Origin: Chitinophaga pinensis
GTDB lineage: Bacteria > Bacteroidota > Bacteroidia > Chitinophagales > CAMDFR01
Length of the DNA: 64,000 nucleotides
Assembly (NCBI GenBank): GCA_945897725.1
Contig: CAMDFR010000002.1
Coordinates: 1 to 64,000 of the forward strand
Direction: 5' to 3'
In this document: in pieces, positions 34,723-45,586 of the stretch
Layout: each line of letters starts with the position of its first letter
How positions within the stretch are numbered: the first letter of the stretch is position 1
Made by a program: the position numbers and the translations under genes
Notes under the pieces: generated by a model
Told to the model about the DNA's origin: nothing
Database searches by the model: none
What the model saw: the letters and a program-made list of their open reading frames with translations, nothing else

Positions 34723-36498
34723 TTACTCCGCAGTGTTTTGTTTGCCCTTTAACTTAAATTCACTTTCTAAGTATCCTGGACGTGCTGCGTAAATACCGGC
34801 ATCAAAGCGTTTGCTGACAACCAATCTGTTTTTTGGTTGGTATAAAAAGATGTAAGGAATAGCGTTGTGTACCATGTTTTGGAACTCTTTAAACAAAGCC
34901 TCTCTTTTCGTTTGATCTAATTCTACGCGTAACTTATCAATCAACATATCAGAATTTTGATCACCATAAGAAACATAATTGCTACCGCCGTTTTTGGATG
35001 AGGTATGCCATATTTGTTTGGGGTCATCATTAATAGGATCTCCTACCCAACCACCAACATACAAATCAAAATTATGTTTTTTTGTTTCATCAATAAATAC
35101 GGTCCATTCTTTAGGTTGTGTGTTTAGCTCTATGCCTACTTTTTTAGCATTTTCACCTAATAGCAAACAGATTTTTTCTCTGGTATCATTTCCTTGATTG
35201 AACTTGATGCTAAAACTTAATTTTAATTTTGCGCCATTGACAATCTTATCACGAATACCATCTCCATCCGTATCTTTCCAACCATCTTCCTCCAATAATT
35301 TTTTAGCCAATTCAAGATCAAAAGCAAAAGGCTTCATCGTTTTGTCATAATATTTTTTTGCAACCTGTACCGGACCATCCATTGGATCTGCCAATCCATA
35401 TAATAGCGATTTGATAATATCCTCCCTATCTACGCAGTGTGCTAATGCCTCACGAACCTTGATATCACTCAATCTTGCATCCTTCATGTTTAAACCGATA
35501 TAGATATAAGATAATTCTTCAGGTGTTTCAAATTTATACGAATTGTTTAATTCTTTATCGTCTCGATTGGTGATAAAGTCTTTAGGTTTCATAGCACGCA
35601 CCACATCTATACTCTTGTTTTTGATAGAAGAATTTACGGAGGACCAATCGTTGATAATTTCGTAAGTGATCTTATCAGGATAGGCCGGAATGTTGGCTGC
35701 GTCGCCCCACCATCCTTTTTTCTTTATCAAAACAATTCTCTGTGTAGTTGCCCAGCTTTCGAAGGCATAAGGACCGCAACCTACAACAAAACCTTTTTCG
35801 CGTTGAAACTTATCGCCGTTAAACTCTTTTGCAAAATCTTGTTGATTCTGATCTGCCTTTATGGCATCTGTGTTTTTAGGATTGCAGATAAAGTATAGTG
35901 TCGTGTTTTTTAGTAGATGAGTAGGGTCGTATATATATTCTGGCAGCACATACACAGAGCCAGTGACAAACTCAGATAAGTAGTGCTTTTGGTTGGTAAT
36001 CAACGTAAATTTTCTTGGATTGCTCGGGTCTATTTTGATATCTTTTAAAAAGTCTAAGGTGCTTCTTCCTTGTTCGTTATCAAGCAAAGGATGCAACATT
36101 GTTTTGTAAGTAAAATCAAAGTCTGACGCTAATACAGGACTTCCATTATCCCATTTCGCATCGCTTCTAATTTCGAAAGTGATGGCTAAGCCGCCTTTAA
36201 ATTCACCATCTAAGACCTCTGTTACAGTAGGGCGAGCAATGGCTAATTCAGGAACAATCTGCATCGATTTTTTATCTATATCAAGCAATTGCATAAACAA
36301 CATGTCTTCGATATATATAGCGCCAGCGTCTGTACTATTGGTAGGGTTTAATTTGTCAGCATCTGAAAGCTCATGAACCACTAATTCATTCTTCCCATAA
36401 TCTTTGTTTTCGTCATTGCTTTTTTTGTTTCCACAATTGCACGAGGAGAGCATGCATAGTGCAGAAAACATTATAAATAGATGCGCTTTTCTTAACAT
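34723..36498 (-). CDS. Oligopeptide-type ABC substrate-binding lipoprotein (SBP family 5)
   Basis: 591 aa. Signal and lipobox MFSALCMLSSC (Cys20 or so), then a family-5 binding protein: GLAITFEIRSDAKWDNGSPVLASDFDFTYK, FVVGCGPYAFESW, VREALAHCVDREDIIKSLLYGLADPMDGPV and the C-terminal AIPYIFLYQPKNRLVVSKR. DppA/OppA relatives deliver peptides to a permease. No permease or ATPase of that system is nearby, and the exporter genes upstream belong to another class. Its start lies 80 nt past the HlyD stop, so coupling to that operon is possible. Confidence 0.9.
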   Translation of the reverse strand: MLRKAHLFIMFSALCMLSSCNCGNKKSNDENKDYGKNELVVHELSDADKLNPTNSTDAGAIYIEDMLFMQLLDIDKKSMQIVPELAIARPTVTEVLDGEFKGGLAITFEIRSDAKWDNGSPVLASDFDFTYKTMLHPLLDNEQGRSTLDFLKDIKIDPSNPRKFTLITNQKHYLSEFVTGSVYVLPEYIYDPTHLLKNTTLYFICNPKNTDAIKADQNQQDFAKEFNGDKFQREKGFVVGCGPYAFESWATTQRIVLIKKKGWWGDAANIPAYPDKITYEIINDWSSVNSSIKNKSIDVVRAMKPKDFITNRDDKELNNSYKFETPEELSYIYIGLNMKDARLSDIKVREALAHCVDREDIIKSLLYGLADPMDGPVQVAKKYYDKTMKPFAFDLELAKKLLEEDGWKDTDGDGIRDKIVNGAKLKLSFSIKFNQGNDTREKICLLLGENAKKVGIELNTQPKEWTVFIDETKKHNFDLYVGGWVGDPINDDPKQIWHTSSKNGGSNYVSYGDQNSDMLIDKLRVELDQTKREALFKEFQNMVHNAIPYIFLYQPKNRLVVSKRFDAGIYAARPGYLESEFKLKGKQNTAE

Positions 36499-36578
36499 AA
36501 TAGAATTTAATTTAAATGTGGATTGTAAATATATAAAAAATCGTTCTCTATCTATGGAAGTATCCTTGTGAGAAGAAA

Positions 36579-37856
36579 TTAGATGCGGTCGTTAAAAAGA
36601 TATTTTAATTTATCGAAGAACTTAGTGATTAAACGCTTCTTATCGGTAATAATATCCGCTACACCACGCATGTCTTGTTGCATGCTGAGTTGCTTATGAT
36701 AGGAGGTTTCGTTCATTTTAGGAAGACTCACTTCCACAATATATTTTCCATCCACTGGCACAGAAGAAATATTTTCGATAACAGCATCGAGTGTGCCAAA
36801 TTCTTGATAAGGATAGTTGTCGAGCTTGATCATTACTCTTTGTCCTTTCTTCACCTTTCCAGCGTTTTGTGTTGGCAACATAATTTGACCTATAAAAAAA
36901 TCGTTTTTCTGTACAATGCTCAGAACCGTTTTGCCTATTTCTACAAATTGATTTTCGTTGCGTATAGTATTGAATGAAACAGAACCTTTGGCAGGAGAGG
37001 TAATAAGGAAGGTGTTTTTCCAGCTTTTAATTTTGCTTCTTAGGTTATTGAAATTTTCAATAATAGAAGATTTTTTGTCTAAACTATTCTGGGCATCCAT
37101 CACATTCACATCAGTGAGTTGCTTTTCAAAATTGGCAATACTCATCTGACCATTAGAGATATTGGCGTTCATGCTCTGAATCTGGTTTTGCAAACGAATG
37201 CTGCTGCTTTCGGACTCTTGAAGTTCACGAGTAGATATAATGCCTTTCTGATAAAGTTTCAAGTCATTCGAATATTTAAGCTCAGCATTATTCAATTCTT
37301 TTCTTATCGAAGCAATTTGTCTTTTATACGAAGCGATCAATTCATTCTGAAAAACGATAGACTCTCTGATTTTATTGATTTGTTGGTTTTTATAATTCGA
37401 TAATGCAAACAAATCTTGGTCCTGCATGGAGTTTAGAAATTGCGAATAATCGGCCTGCAATTCCCCCATTTGTTTTTTAGGATCAAGCTGCTGAAGTGTC
37501 TCGCGCAGCAGGATGCTGTCATCGTCTAATAGACTATCTAGATAAAGCACATAAGTATAATCAGCAACACTTTCAATCACCCCTACTAACTGATTGCTAT
37601 CGACGCTCTCATTATCTTTTACCAACAAATGAGTAAGCTTGCCACTTGTTTTTGCAATCATGGGAATGGGTGGCGTAGAGGTGCTTATGATCACTGGAGC
37701 CGACACCACATCGGGATACTTAATGATATAACTAAAGGCAAGCAAACCAGCTAATACCAATAGAACCACCGTAGAGCCCCATCTTACGATCCAAGTAGGC
37801 ACCGCTCCGATGAGTTCTTGTACTTCATTGCTTCTGATATCAAATTTTTCTTCCAC
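36579..37856 (-). CDS. HlyD-family membrane-fusion adaptor
   Basis: 425 aa, with a GTG start at 37856; no ATG lies upstream in frame near it. Membrane helix ~27-47 (VVLLVLAGLLAFSYI), then a lipoyl/barrel-sandwich half (TSGKLTHLLVKDNESVDSNQLVG), a long alpha-helical hairpin (~130-265) and the second half (ITSPAKGSVSFNTIRNENQFVEIGKTVL; RVMIKLDNYPYQEFG). It bridges an inner-membrane exporter to the outer membrane. 36 nt after the C39 ABC exporter gene. Confidence 0.9.
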   Translation of the reverse strand: MEEKFDIRSNEVQELIGAVPTWIVRWGSTVVLLVLAGLLAFSYIIKYPDVVSAPVIISTSTPPIPMIAKTSGKLTHLLVKDNESVDSNQLVGVIESVADYTYVLYLDSLLDDDSILLRETLQQLDPKKQMGELQADYSQFLNSMQDQDLFALSNYKNQQINKIRESIVFQNELIASYKRQIASIRKELNNAELKYSNDLKLYQKGIISTRELQESESSSIRLQNQIQSMNANISNGQMSIANFEKQLTDVNVMDAQNSLDKKSSIIENFNNLRSKIKSWKNTFLITSPAKGSVSFNTIRNENQFVEIGKTVLSIVQKNDFFIGQIMLPTQNAGKVKKGQRVMIKLDNYPYQEFGTLDAVIENISSVPVDGKYIVEVSLPKMNETSYHKQLSMQQDMRGVADIITDKKRLITKFFDKLKYLFNDRI

Positions 37857-37892
37857 GCTCTAAATTATTATCTGTGCTTCTTTTTAATCTTA

Positions 37893-40091
37893 TTAATTGC
37901 CCAATTCCAACTGGTTTTTTACTAGGTTATAATAAGCCCCCTTGCTAGACACAAGGCTATTATGTGTGCCTTGTTCTATCACTTTACCCTTTTCTAAAAC
38001 AATAATATTATCTGCATTTTTAACGGTACTTAATCGATGCGCAACAATCACCGCGGTTTTGCCTTGCAAGATGTGTTGTAGGTTTTCTACAATCACCTTT
38101 TCATTGTTTGCGTCTAATGCATTGGTGGCTTCATCAAAGAAAAAATAATCAGGGTTTTTGTAGACTGTTCTTGCAATGAGCAGTCTCTGTTTTTGTCCTT
38201 GACTTAAGCCAATACCCTCTTGACCAATCTTTGTATTGTAGCCCAATGGCATGGCTTCAATGTAGGCCTGTATATTTGCTACGTGCACCGCTTGCAATAA
38301 TCTCCGTTTGTTGATGTTCTCTTCACCTACCGCAATATTTCTTGCAATGGTGTCTGAAAAAATATAACCGTCTTGCATCACAGTACCGCAATGACTTCTC
38401 CATAAACGTGCACTAATATTATTGAGGTGTATATTGCCTGCTCTAATATCCCCCTGCTGTGGTTTATAGAATTTCAGCAATAATTTTATTAAGGTGGTTT
38501 TGCCACTGCCGCTCGTGCCCACAATGGCCGTAACCTTACCTTCTGGAATCACAATATTGATATTGTCCAATACTTTATCACTATCTGGTCCGCTATATTG
38601 AAAGGACACATTTTCTAATACAATGCTCTTTGATTCTGGCATCAATTGAAGCAGGCCTGTCGCATCTTCTTCCTCCTCTTCTTTGTTATGAATTTCACCA
38701 ATTCTATCTAAACTAATCCTTGCGTATTGTGCTGCCTGTATAAATCCCACCAATTGATTTAAGGGTGCATTCATCTGACCAATGATGTATTGAATGGCCA
38801 ACATCATTCCCAATGTCATCCCATCTACTCCAGAAATAACAGCTTTCGCTGCCACGTAGGTAATCAGAATATTTTTTGTTTGATTGATGACAGAAGCACC
38901 AGCACTCTGCCATTGTTCTAAGGAAAGGTTTTTAATATTGACCCGAAAAATACCCGCTTGTATACGCTCCCATTCCCAACGTTTTTGTGTCTCAGAACCT
39001 GTTAACTTAATCTCCTGTATGCCTTGTATGATTTGATAAATCTTGCTTTGATTGCTGGCTAATTGATCAAACATTTTATAGTCCAATTCTTTTCTCTTGT
39101 TTAAAAAAAGAAAAATCCAAACAACATATAATACCGAACCACCTAAATAGATGGAGAAGATCGTGCTATTGTAAATGAACAAAACAACACCAAATACTAA
39201 AAGATTAAACACAGAAAAAATCGAAGATAGCGTAGAAGTGGTTAAAAACTCTTTCACTCGAGCATGGTCATTAATTCTCTGTAAAATATCGCCCACCATT
39301 TTTGTATCGAAAAATCCTAATGGCAACTTCATTAACTTGATCAAAAAATCTGATATCAATGATATATTGATTCGGGCACTTAAGTGAAGCAATATCCAAC
39401 CACGAATAAACTCTATACTCAACTGTCCAGCAAACATGGCGAGCATGGCGAACAGTATCAGATTTACTAAATTGTAATCACGATATTGAATACCCATATC
39501 CACCAATGATTGTGTCAGAAAAGGACCAATCAGCATGATGATACTTCCGGCAAACAATCCAACCACTAATTGAGCTAATAAACCTTTGTATTTGTAGAGG
39601 TAACTTAGTAAGAAACCCCAACTGTTTTTATTGTTTTTGTCTCCTTCTGTTTCATAAAAGGGAGGAGTGGTTTCTAATAAAAGGGCGATACCATAGTCCA
39701 CATTATCAGAGCTATCACTAATCCAACCATCACAAAATTCCTGTCTACTCATGGTGACCAATCCATGCGCTGGGTCTGCCACATATACTTTATTCTTCTT
39801 TACCTTATAGACCACTACAAAATGTTTTTGTCTCCAATGGGCAATAAAAGGCACCACATCTTCATCTAACAATTGTTGAAAGGGTATTTTTACAGACATG
39901 GTTCTAAAACCAATGGCCTCTGCGGCATAGCTTATTCCTAATAAAGAAACACCTTCTCTGTCGATAAAACTTTTTTCACGTAAATAAGGCAAGGAAAAAT
40001 GCTTGCCATAGAATTTTGCAATCATGCGCAGACATGCTGGACCACAGTCCATGGCATCTGATTGTTTAAAGAAAGGGAATTTATTCAACAA
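37893..40091 (-). CDS. C39 peptidase-containing ABC exporter (bacteriocin/peptide type)
   Basis: 732 aa. The N-terminal C39 peptidase has a complete triad: Cys16 in AMDCGPACLRM, His90 in RQKHFVVVYK and Asp106 in YVADPAHG. Six membrane helices follow (~160-450), then an ATPase with GTSGSGKTTL, LSQGQKQRLLIAR, FFDEATNALD and VAHRLST. Such exporters cleave a double-glycine leader and secrete the peptide. The start is TTG: in-frame upstream there is a stop before any ATG, and the first internal Met is too close to Cys16. No GG-leader ORF is visible in the window. Confidence 0.9.
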   Translation of the reverse strand: MLNKFPFFKQSDAMDCGPACLRMIAKFYGKHFSLPYLREKSFIDREGVSLLGISYAAEAIGFRTMSVKIPFQQLLDEDVVPFIAHWRQKHFVVVYKVKKNKVYVADPAHGLVTMSRQEFCDGWISDSSDNVDYGIALLLETTPPFYETEGDKNNKNSWGFLLSYLYKYKGLLAQLVVGLFAGSIIMLIGPFLTQSLVDMGIQYRDYNLVNLILFAMLAMFAGQLSIEFIRGWILLHLSARINISLISDFLIKLMKLPLGFFDTKMVGDILQRINDHARVKEFLTTSTLSSIFSVFNLLVFGVVLFIYNSTIFSIYLGGSVLYVVWIFLFLNKRKELDYKMFDQLASNQSKIYQIIQGIQEIKLTGSETQKRWEWERIQAGIFRVNIKNLSLEQWQSAGASVINQTKNILITYVAAKAVISGVDGMTLGMMLAIQYIIGQMNAPLNQLVGFIQAAQYARISLDRIGEIHNKEEEEEDATGLLQLMPESKSIVLENVSFQYSGPDSDKVLDNINIVIPEGKVTAIVGTSGSGKTTLIKLLLKFYKPQQGDIRAGNIHLNNISARLWRSHCGTVMQDGYIFSDTIARNIAVGEENINKRRLLQAVHVANIQAYIEAMPLGYNTKIGQEGIGLSQGQKQRLLIARTVYKNPDYFFFDEATNALDANNEKVIVENLQHILQGKTAVIVAHRLSTVKNADNIIVLEKGKVIEQGTHNSLVSSKGAYYNLVKNQLELGN

Positions 40092-40135
40092 TAATATTAT
40101 GCTTTAACAGGTTGCTATTATGATGATTTGCATGG

Positions 40136-40143
40136 CAAATGTA
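40136..40143 (-). promoter_or_regulatory. Candidate -7 element for the exporter operon
   Basis: TACATTTG on the minus strand, ~45 nt upstream of the TTG start. It overlaps a small inverted repeat ATTTGCATGGCAAAT. No properly spaced TTG. Confidence 0.4.
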
Positions 40144-40262
40144 GCCATTGAAGGGCTTTTATTTGTGCCTATTGACTCAAAAATATACAATTTTACTGTG
40201 CGAGTGTATAGTATTGTGGATAGAACAAGAGATAAGCATATTCTATGAGCAATAAAACGGCG

Positions 40263-41402
40263 CTATCGAATTTCTGTATTCTTTCTTCGAGCAATCATTG
40301 CAATAACAACTAGAATGGCAATAATCACAGACAAAGCAATTAACAAAATATAAAAGAGTTGTTTGTTAAAAAATGAATTCATCGAAATTTCATTGAGCTC
40401 TTTGCTGACATCCAAAGTACCATCCAAAAAATGAGCCTGTTCCAAATCGGCTTTCGCTACATCATATTTTTTAATTTCCTTATTGCTAAGTCCTCTATAA
40501 TAATAACTTTCTGCATCTTTATCATCTATGGAAAGTGCCTTGCTATAATAATCGATTGCTTTTTGATATTCTTTTTTTTCATAATGCACCAAGCCTACAT
40601 TAGAATAAAAAACGGCTTCTGTGCTGTCTAACTGAATGGCTAGTTTATAATTTTTATTCGCTAGTTCATATTCTTTTAACTTGTAGTAGCATCTACCCAA
40701 ACCGTTGTAACCATCGGGCAGTGTCGCGTCTAGACGAATACAAGTTTTGTAGTCAGTCATCGCATCTGTGTATTTATATTGATCGTAAAAGGCATCTCCT
40801 CTACCCCAGTATGCTTTAACGTATTCAGGTGCAATATCTATGGCACGGTTAAAATCCGCTTCAGCCAATATATATTTCTCCTGACTTAAATAGGCAAGCC
40901 CTCTATTATAGTAGCCAAGCTTATTTTCTGGTGCAAGCTCTATAGCCTTTGTCTCCTCAAGGATCGTATTTTTGTAGTCGTTTTTGTTATAATAGCATAC
41001 GCCACAAGTGATATAGGCGGAGGCATATTCAGGATTGGTTTCATGTAATGTCTTGAAATCTTCAATGGCCCCATCATAGTTGCCCAATTCATAGTCGCAA
41101 TAGGCTTTATAATACAATGCCTCATAATCATCAGGTGCATTCAAATATACTGCCTGAAAATCGGCTTTTGCTTTTCGATATTCTCCTTGGTCAAACAAAC
41201 TTAGGCCTCTGTTAAAATGGGCACTATAGTCCTGGTCATTATTTTGTAAATGCAGCGTATAATAATACACAGCACTATCTAGTTGATTGGCGTCATGAAA
41301 ATCATAGGCTTTCTTGAAATAACCGTCAGATGAGGCATTGACTTGTGTGTTACTGCAACATAAAACCAAACATAAAAAAAGGAGGCTTGTTAATTTTCTC
41401 AT
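40263..41402 (-). CDS. Tetratricopeptide-repeat protein with C-terminal membrane anchor
   Basis: 379 aa. Signal peptide (LLFLCLVLCCS; the CC could be a lipobox), then about eight to nine TPR units, recognisable as repeated AYYNRGLAYLSQ, YDGAIEDFKTL and DAESYYYRGLSN types, followed by a single membrane helix (~350-372, FYILLIALSVIIAILVVIAMIARRK). A periplasmic interaction scaffold. Starts 3 nt after glyA, so cotranscribed with it; there is no obvious functional link to glycine metabolism. Confidence 0.88.
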   Translation of the reverse strand: MRKLTSLLFLCLVLCCSNTQVNASSDGYFKKAYDFHDANQLDSAVYYYTLHLQNNDQDYSAHFNRGLSLFDQGEYRKAKADFQAVYLNAPDDYEALYYKAYCDYELGNYDGAIEDFKTLHETNPEYASAYITCGVCYYNKNDYKNTILEETKAIELAPENKLGYYNRGLAYLSQEKYILAEADFNRAIDIAPEYVKAYWGRGDAFYDQYKYTDAMTDYKTCIRLDATLPDGYNGLGRCYYKLKEYELANKNYKLAIQLDSTEAVFYSNVGLVHYEKKEYQKAIDYYSKALSIDDKDAESYYYRGLSNKEIKKYDVAKADLEQAHFLDGTLDVSKELNEISMNSFFNKQLFYILLIALSVIIAILVVIAMIARRKNTEIR

Positions 41403-41405
41403 GAT

Positions 41406-42677
41406 TTAAACGTATAGTGGAAATTGTTTCATAAATACATTAACTTCGTTTTTTGTGTTTGCAATAATGCTTTCATCATCTGCATTCATCAACAAAAGAT
41501 CTAACCATTCAACAATCTGAGCCATATGCGATTCGTTCATGCCACGTGAGGTGATGGCTGCTGTACCAATTCGAATACCCGATGTAATGAACGGCGACTT
41601 ATCATCAAATGGCACCATGTTTTTATTTAAAGTGATATCTGCTTTTACCAAAGTATTTTCAGCTTTCTTACCACTGATGTTTTTATTTCTAAGATCTATC
41701 AACATTAAATGATTGTCTGTTCCACCACTAACGATATCATAACCCTTTGCTACCAATGCCTTTGCAAATGCCTGTGCATTGTTTTTTACTTGCGTTGCAT
41801 AGACTCTAAATTCTGGCTGTAGTATTTCGAAAAAGGCGATGGCTTTTGCAGCGATCACATGTTCGAGCGGACCTCCTTGTGTACCGGGGAATACAGCGCT
41901 ATCTAATACAGCACTCATCATTTTTATTTCACCTTTTGGAGTGGTATATCCCCAAGGGTTTTCAAAATCTTTGCCCATCAAAATAAGTCCGCCACGTGGA
42001 CCTCTCAAGGTTTTGTGCGTAGTGGTGGTAACGATATGACAATGAGGAATAGGGTCCGCCAAAAGCTTGGCTGCAATCAAACCAGCGGGATGAGAAATGT
42101 CTGCCAATAAAAGCGCACCAACCTTATCGGCAATACTTCTAAAGCGGGCATAATCCCAATCGCGAGAATAGGCAGAAGCCCCGCATATAATCATTTTAGG
42201 CTTTACTTCTATAGCCTTCGCCTCTACTTGATCCATGTCAATTCTACCCGTTGCTTGTTCCACCCCATAAAAGTTTGGACTATATAATTGTCCCGAAAAA
42301 TTAACTGAAGAGCCATGTGTTAAATGTCCGCCATGACTTAAGTCAAAGCCCAATATCGCATCACCTGGTTTAAGGCAACCAAGCATTACAGCAGCATTTG
42401 CCTGTGCGCCACTGTGTGGTTGTACATTGGCCCAAGCCGCACCAAAAATTTCTTTTGCCCTATCAATCGCCAATTGCTCGCTTTCATCTACACATTGGCA
42501 ACCACCGTAATAACGACGTCCTGGATAGCCTTCAGCGTATTTGTTGGTCAAGCAGCTGCCCATGGCATCCATCACTTGCTGACTGGTAAAATTTTCTGAA
42601 GCAATCAATTCGATGCCCTCTTGTTGTCTGTGTAATTCTTTCTGAATGATATCGAATATGGCGTTATCTCTTTTCAT
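41406..42677 (-). CDS. glyA: Serine hydroxymethyltransferase
   Basis: 423 aa. [34 protein letters not shown], the PLP-lysine motif [17 protein letters not shown] and [16 protein letters not shown] are GlyA hallmarks. Makes glycine and 5,10-methylene-THF from serine. A TAACTTTG element lies on its strand at 42713-42706, with a ~30-nt leader. Confidence 0.97.
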   Translation of the reverse strand: MKRDNAIFDIIQKELHRQQEGIELIASENFTSQQVMDAMGSCLTNKYAEGYPGRRYYGGCQCVDESEQLAIDRAKEIFGAAWANVQPHSGAQANAAVMLGCLKPGDAILGFDLSHGGHLTHGSSVNFSGQLYSPNFYGVEQATGRIDMDQVEAKAIEVKPKMIICGASAYSRDWDYARFRSIADKVGALLLADISHPAGLIAAKLLADPIPHCHIVTTTTHKTLRGPRGGLILMGKDFENPWGYTTPKGEIKMMSAVLDSAVFPGTQGGPLEHVIAAKAIAFFEILQPEFRVYATQVKNNAQAFAKALVAKGYDIVSGGTDNHLMLIDLRNKNISGKKAENTLVKADITLNKNMVPFDDKSPFITSGIRIGTAAITSRGMNESHMAQIVEWLDLLLMNADDESIIANTKNEVNVFMKQFPLYV

Positions 42678-42705
42678 GGTGCTTTTTTGTGAGTGATTGA
42701 CGCAA

Positions 42706-42713
42706 CAAAGTTA
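42706..42713 (-). promoter_or_regulatory. glyA -7 element
   Basis: TAACTTTG on the minus strand, 28 nt before the ATG. Only the -7 part is convincing. Confidence 0.5.
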
Positions 42714-42795
42714 CAAGGATGAAAGAAATTTAAAAGCCATCATCTCATTTTATCGGTCTATCGCTAGTGATGTGCGCTTGGCCCATTCTTTTTAG

Positions 42796-42920
42796 GAGGG
42801 CCTGCCCACGGCTATAATCATTAATTTCAAGGCTTTCAGCCATTGGTCCTAAACATCCTTGGCCGTGGTCGCGCTTTCTGTCGTACAAGGTACTCCTGCC
42901 AATCGCTCAGGCAAATCTCG
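42796..42920 (+). repeat. Dispersed structured repeat, family 1, copy F (long loop)
   Basis: GGAGGGCCTGCCCACGGC head, then a ~45-nt insert including ATTGGTCC, then GGCCGTGGTCGCGCTTTCTG, TCGTACAAGGTACTCCTGCC, AATCGCTCAGGCAAATCT. The CCACGGC/GCCGTGG arms pair perfectly, so the extra sequence is in the loop. Confidence 0.8.
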
Positions 42921-43005
42921 TACAAGAAGCATGTATTTAATAAGCATGGAAATCTCGATTTCTCTAATCCGCCAGATTCAATTTTTATAATACAAACAGC
43001 AGATA

Positions 43006-43114
43006 TTCGACCCCGATGGGGTCGAATAAAACCACCACAACATTAGCTATAAATATTTAATCCCTTTGGGATTGTGCGAAGAAACTAGCTTCTTTATTGG
43101 AATCCGAAGGATTC
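43006..43114 (+). repeat. Paired-palindrome repeat (family 2), copy 2 with a third palindrome
   Basis: Perfect palindromes: TTCGACCCC-GAT-GGGGTCGAA (43006-43026), AATCCC-TTT-GGGATT (43059-43073) and GAATCC-GAA-GGATTC (43100-43114), with CTATAAAT between the first two. The first two match 11526-11590 in order and spacing. Confidence 0.8.
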
Positions 43115-43171
43115 ATATATTAATAACACCCCCACGCTCCGAAATAAAAAATTTATTTAAAAAAATGTTCT

Positions 43172-43179
43172 TAATTTTG
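43172..43179 (+). promoter_or_regulatory. -7 element for the small membrane protein
   Basis: TAATTTTG, 21 nt before the ATG at 43201. Confidence 0.5.
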
Positions 43180-43200
43180 TGCATCATTAAAGAAAACGTT

Positions 43201-43371
43201 ATGACAGTTAGAGATAATACAGGAATGAAAAAAAGCACTTTTGTAATCATGTTTGTGGTTTCATTAATTGCAACCTTTGTTTTTATGTTCGCTACGCCAT
43301 ATCCTGAATGGTTTTGGGTTTGCTTGCCAACCTTAACGGCCGGTTTGACAGGTAGTTTAGATTCTATGTAG
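43201..43371 (+). CDS. 56-aa membrane protein of unknown function
   Basis: The track lists a longer form starting at 43066 inside the family 2 repeat; the ATG at 43201 is preferred because a TAnnTTTG element lies just upstream and the protein then starts MTVRDNTGMKKSTFVIMF. Two hydrophobic segments (~14-31 FVIMFVVSLIATFVFMF and ~36-50 FWVCLPTLTAGLTG) separated by PYPE. No homologue recognised. A coding assignment rests on the promoter, start, and membrane-like composition, so confidence is moderate. Alternative start at codon 9. Confidence 0.5.
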   Translation: MTVRDNTGMKKSTFVIMFVVSLIATFVFMFATPYPEWFWVCLPTLTAGLTGSLDSM

Positions 43372-45446
<2,075 letters not shown>

Positions 45447-45460
45447 TGTTTGTGTTGAAG

Positions 45461-45516
45461 CACGAGTGAAAAACACTCGCGCTAAATTGTGAACACGAGT
45501 GAAAAATACTCGCGCT
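45461..45516 (+). repeat. Tandem CACGAGTG hairpins
   Basis: Two copies, CACGAGTGAAAAACACTCGCGCT-type (45461-45483) and the same with ATACTCG (45494-45516), separated by 10 nt. CGAGTG/CACTCG pair around a short A-rich loop. A third copy is at 54060-54082. They follow the glpK stop by 14 nt. Confidence 0.8.
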
Positions 45517-45586
45517 AGCTTAGTGGCTAGATTAGGGATTCCTTCAAAATTGTACGTATATTTATTGAATCATAAATTGAAATCAG

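Larger units (their letters stand above)
42714..43171. other. Repeat-filled gap before the small membrane protein
   Basis: No gene. Holds family 1 copy F (42796-42920) and a family 2 cluster (43006-43114). Confidence 0.65.

Noticed and set aside
40092-40262. Possible GG-leader peptide gene before the C39 exporter
   Set aside because: I found no ORF with a start codon and a double-glycine motif in this 171-bp gap.
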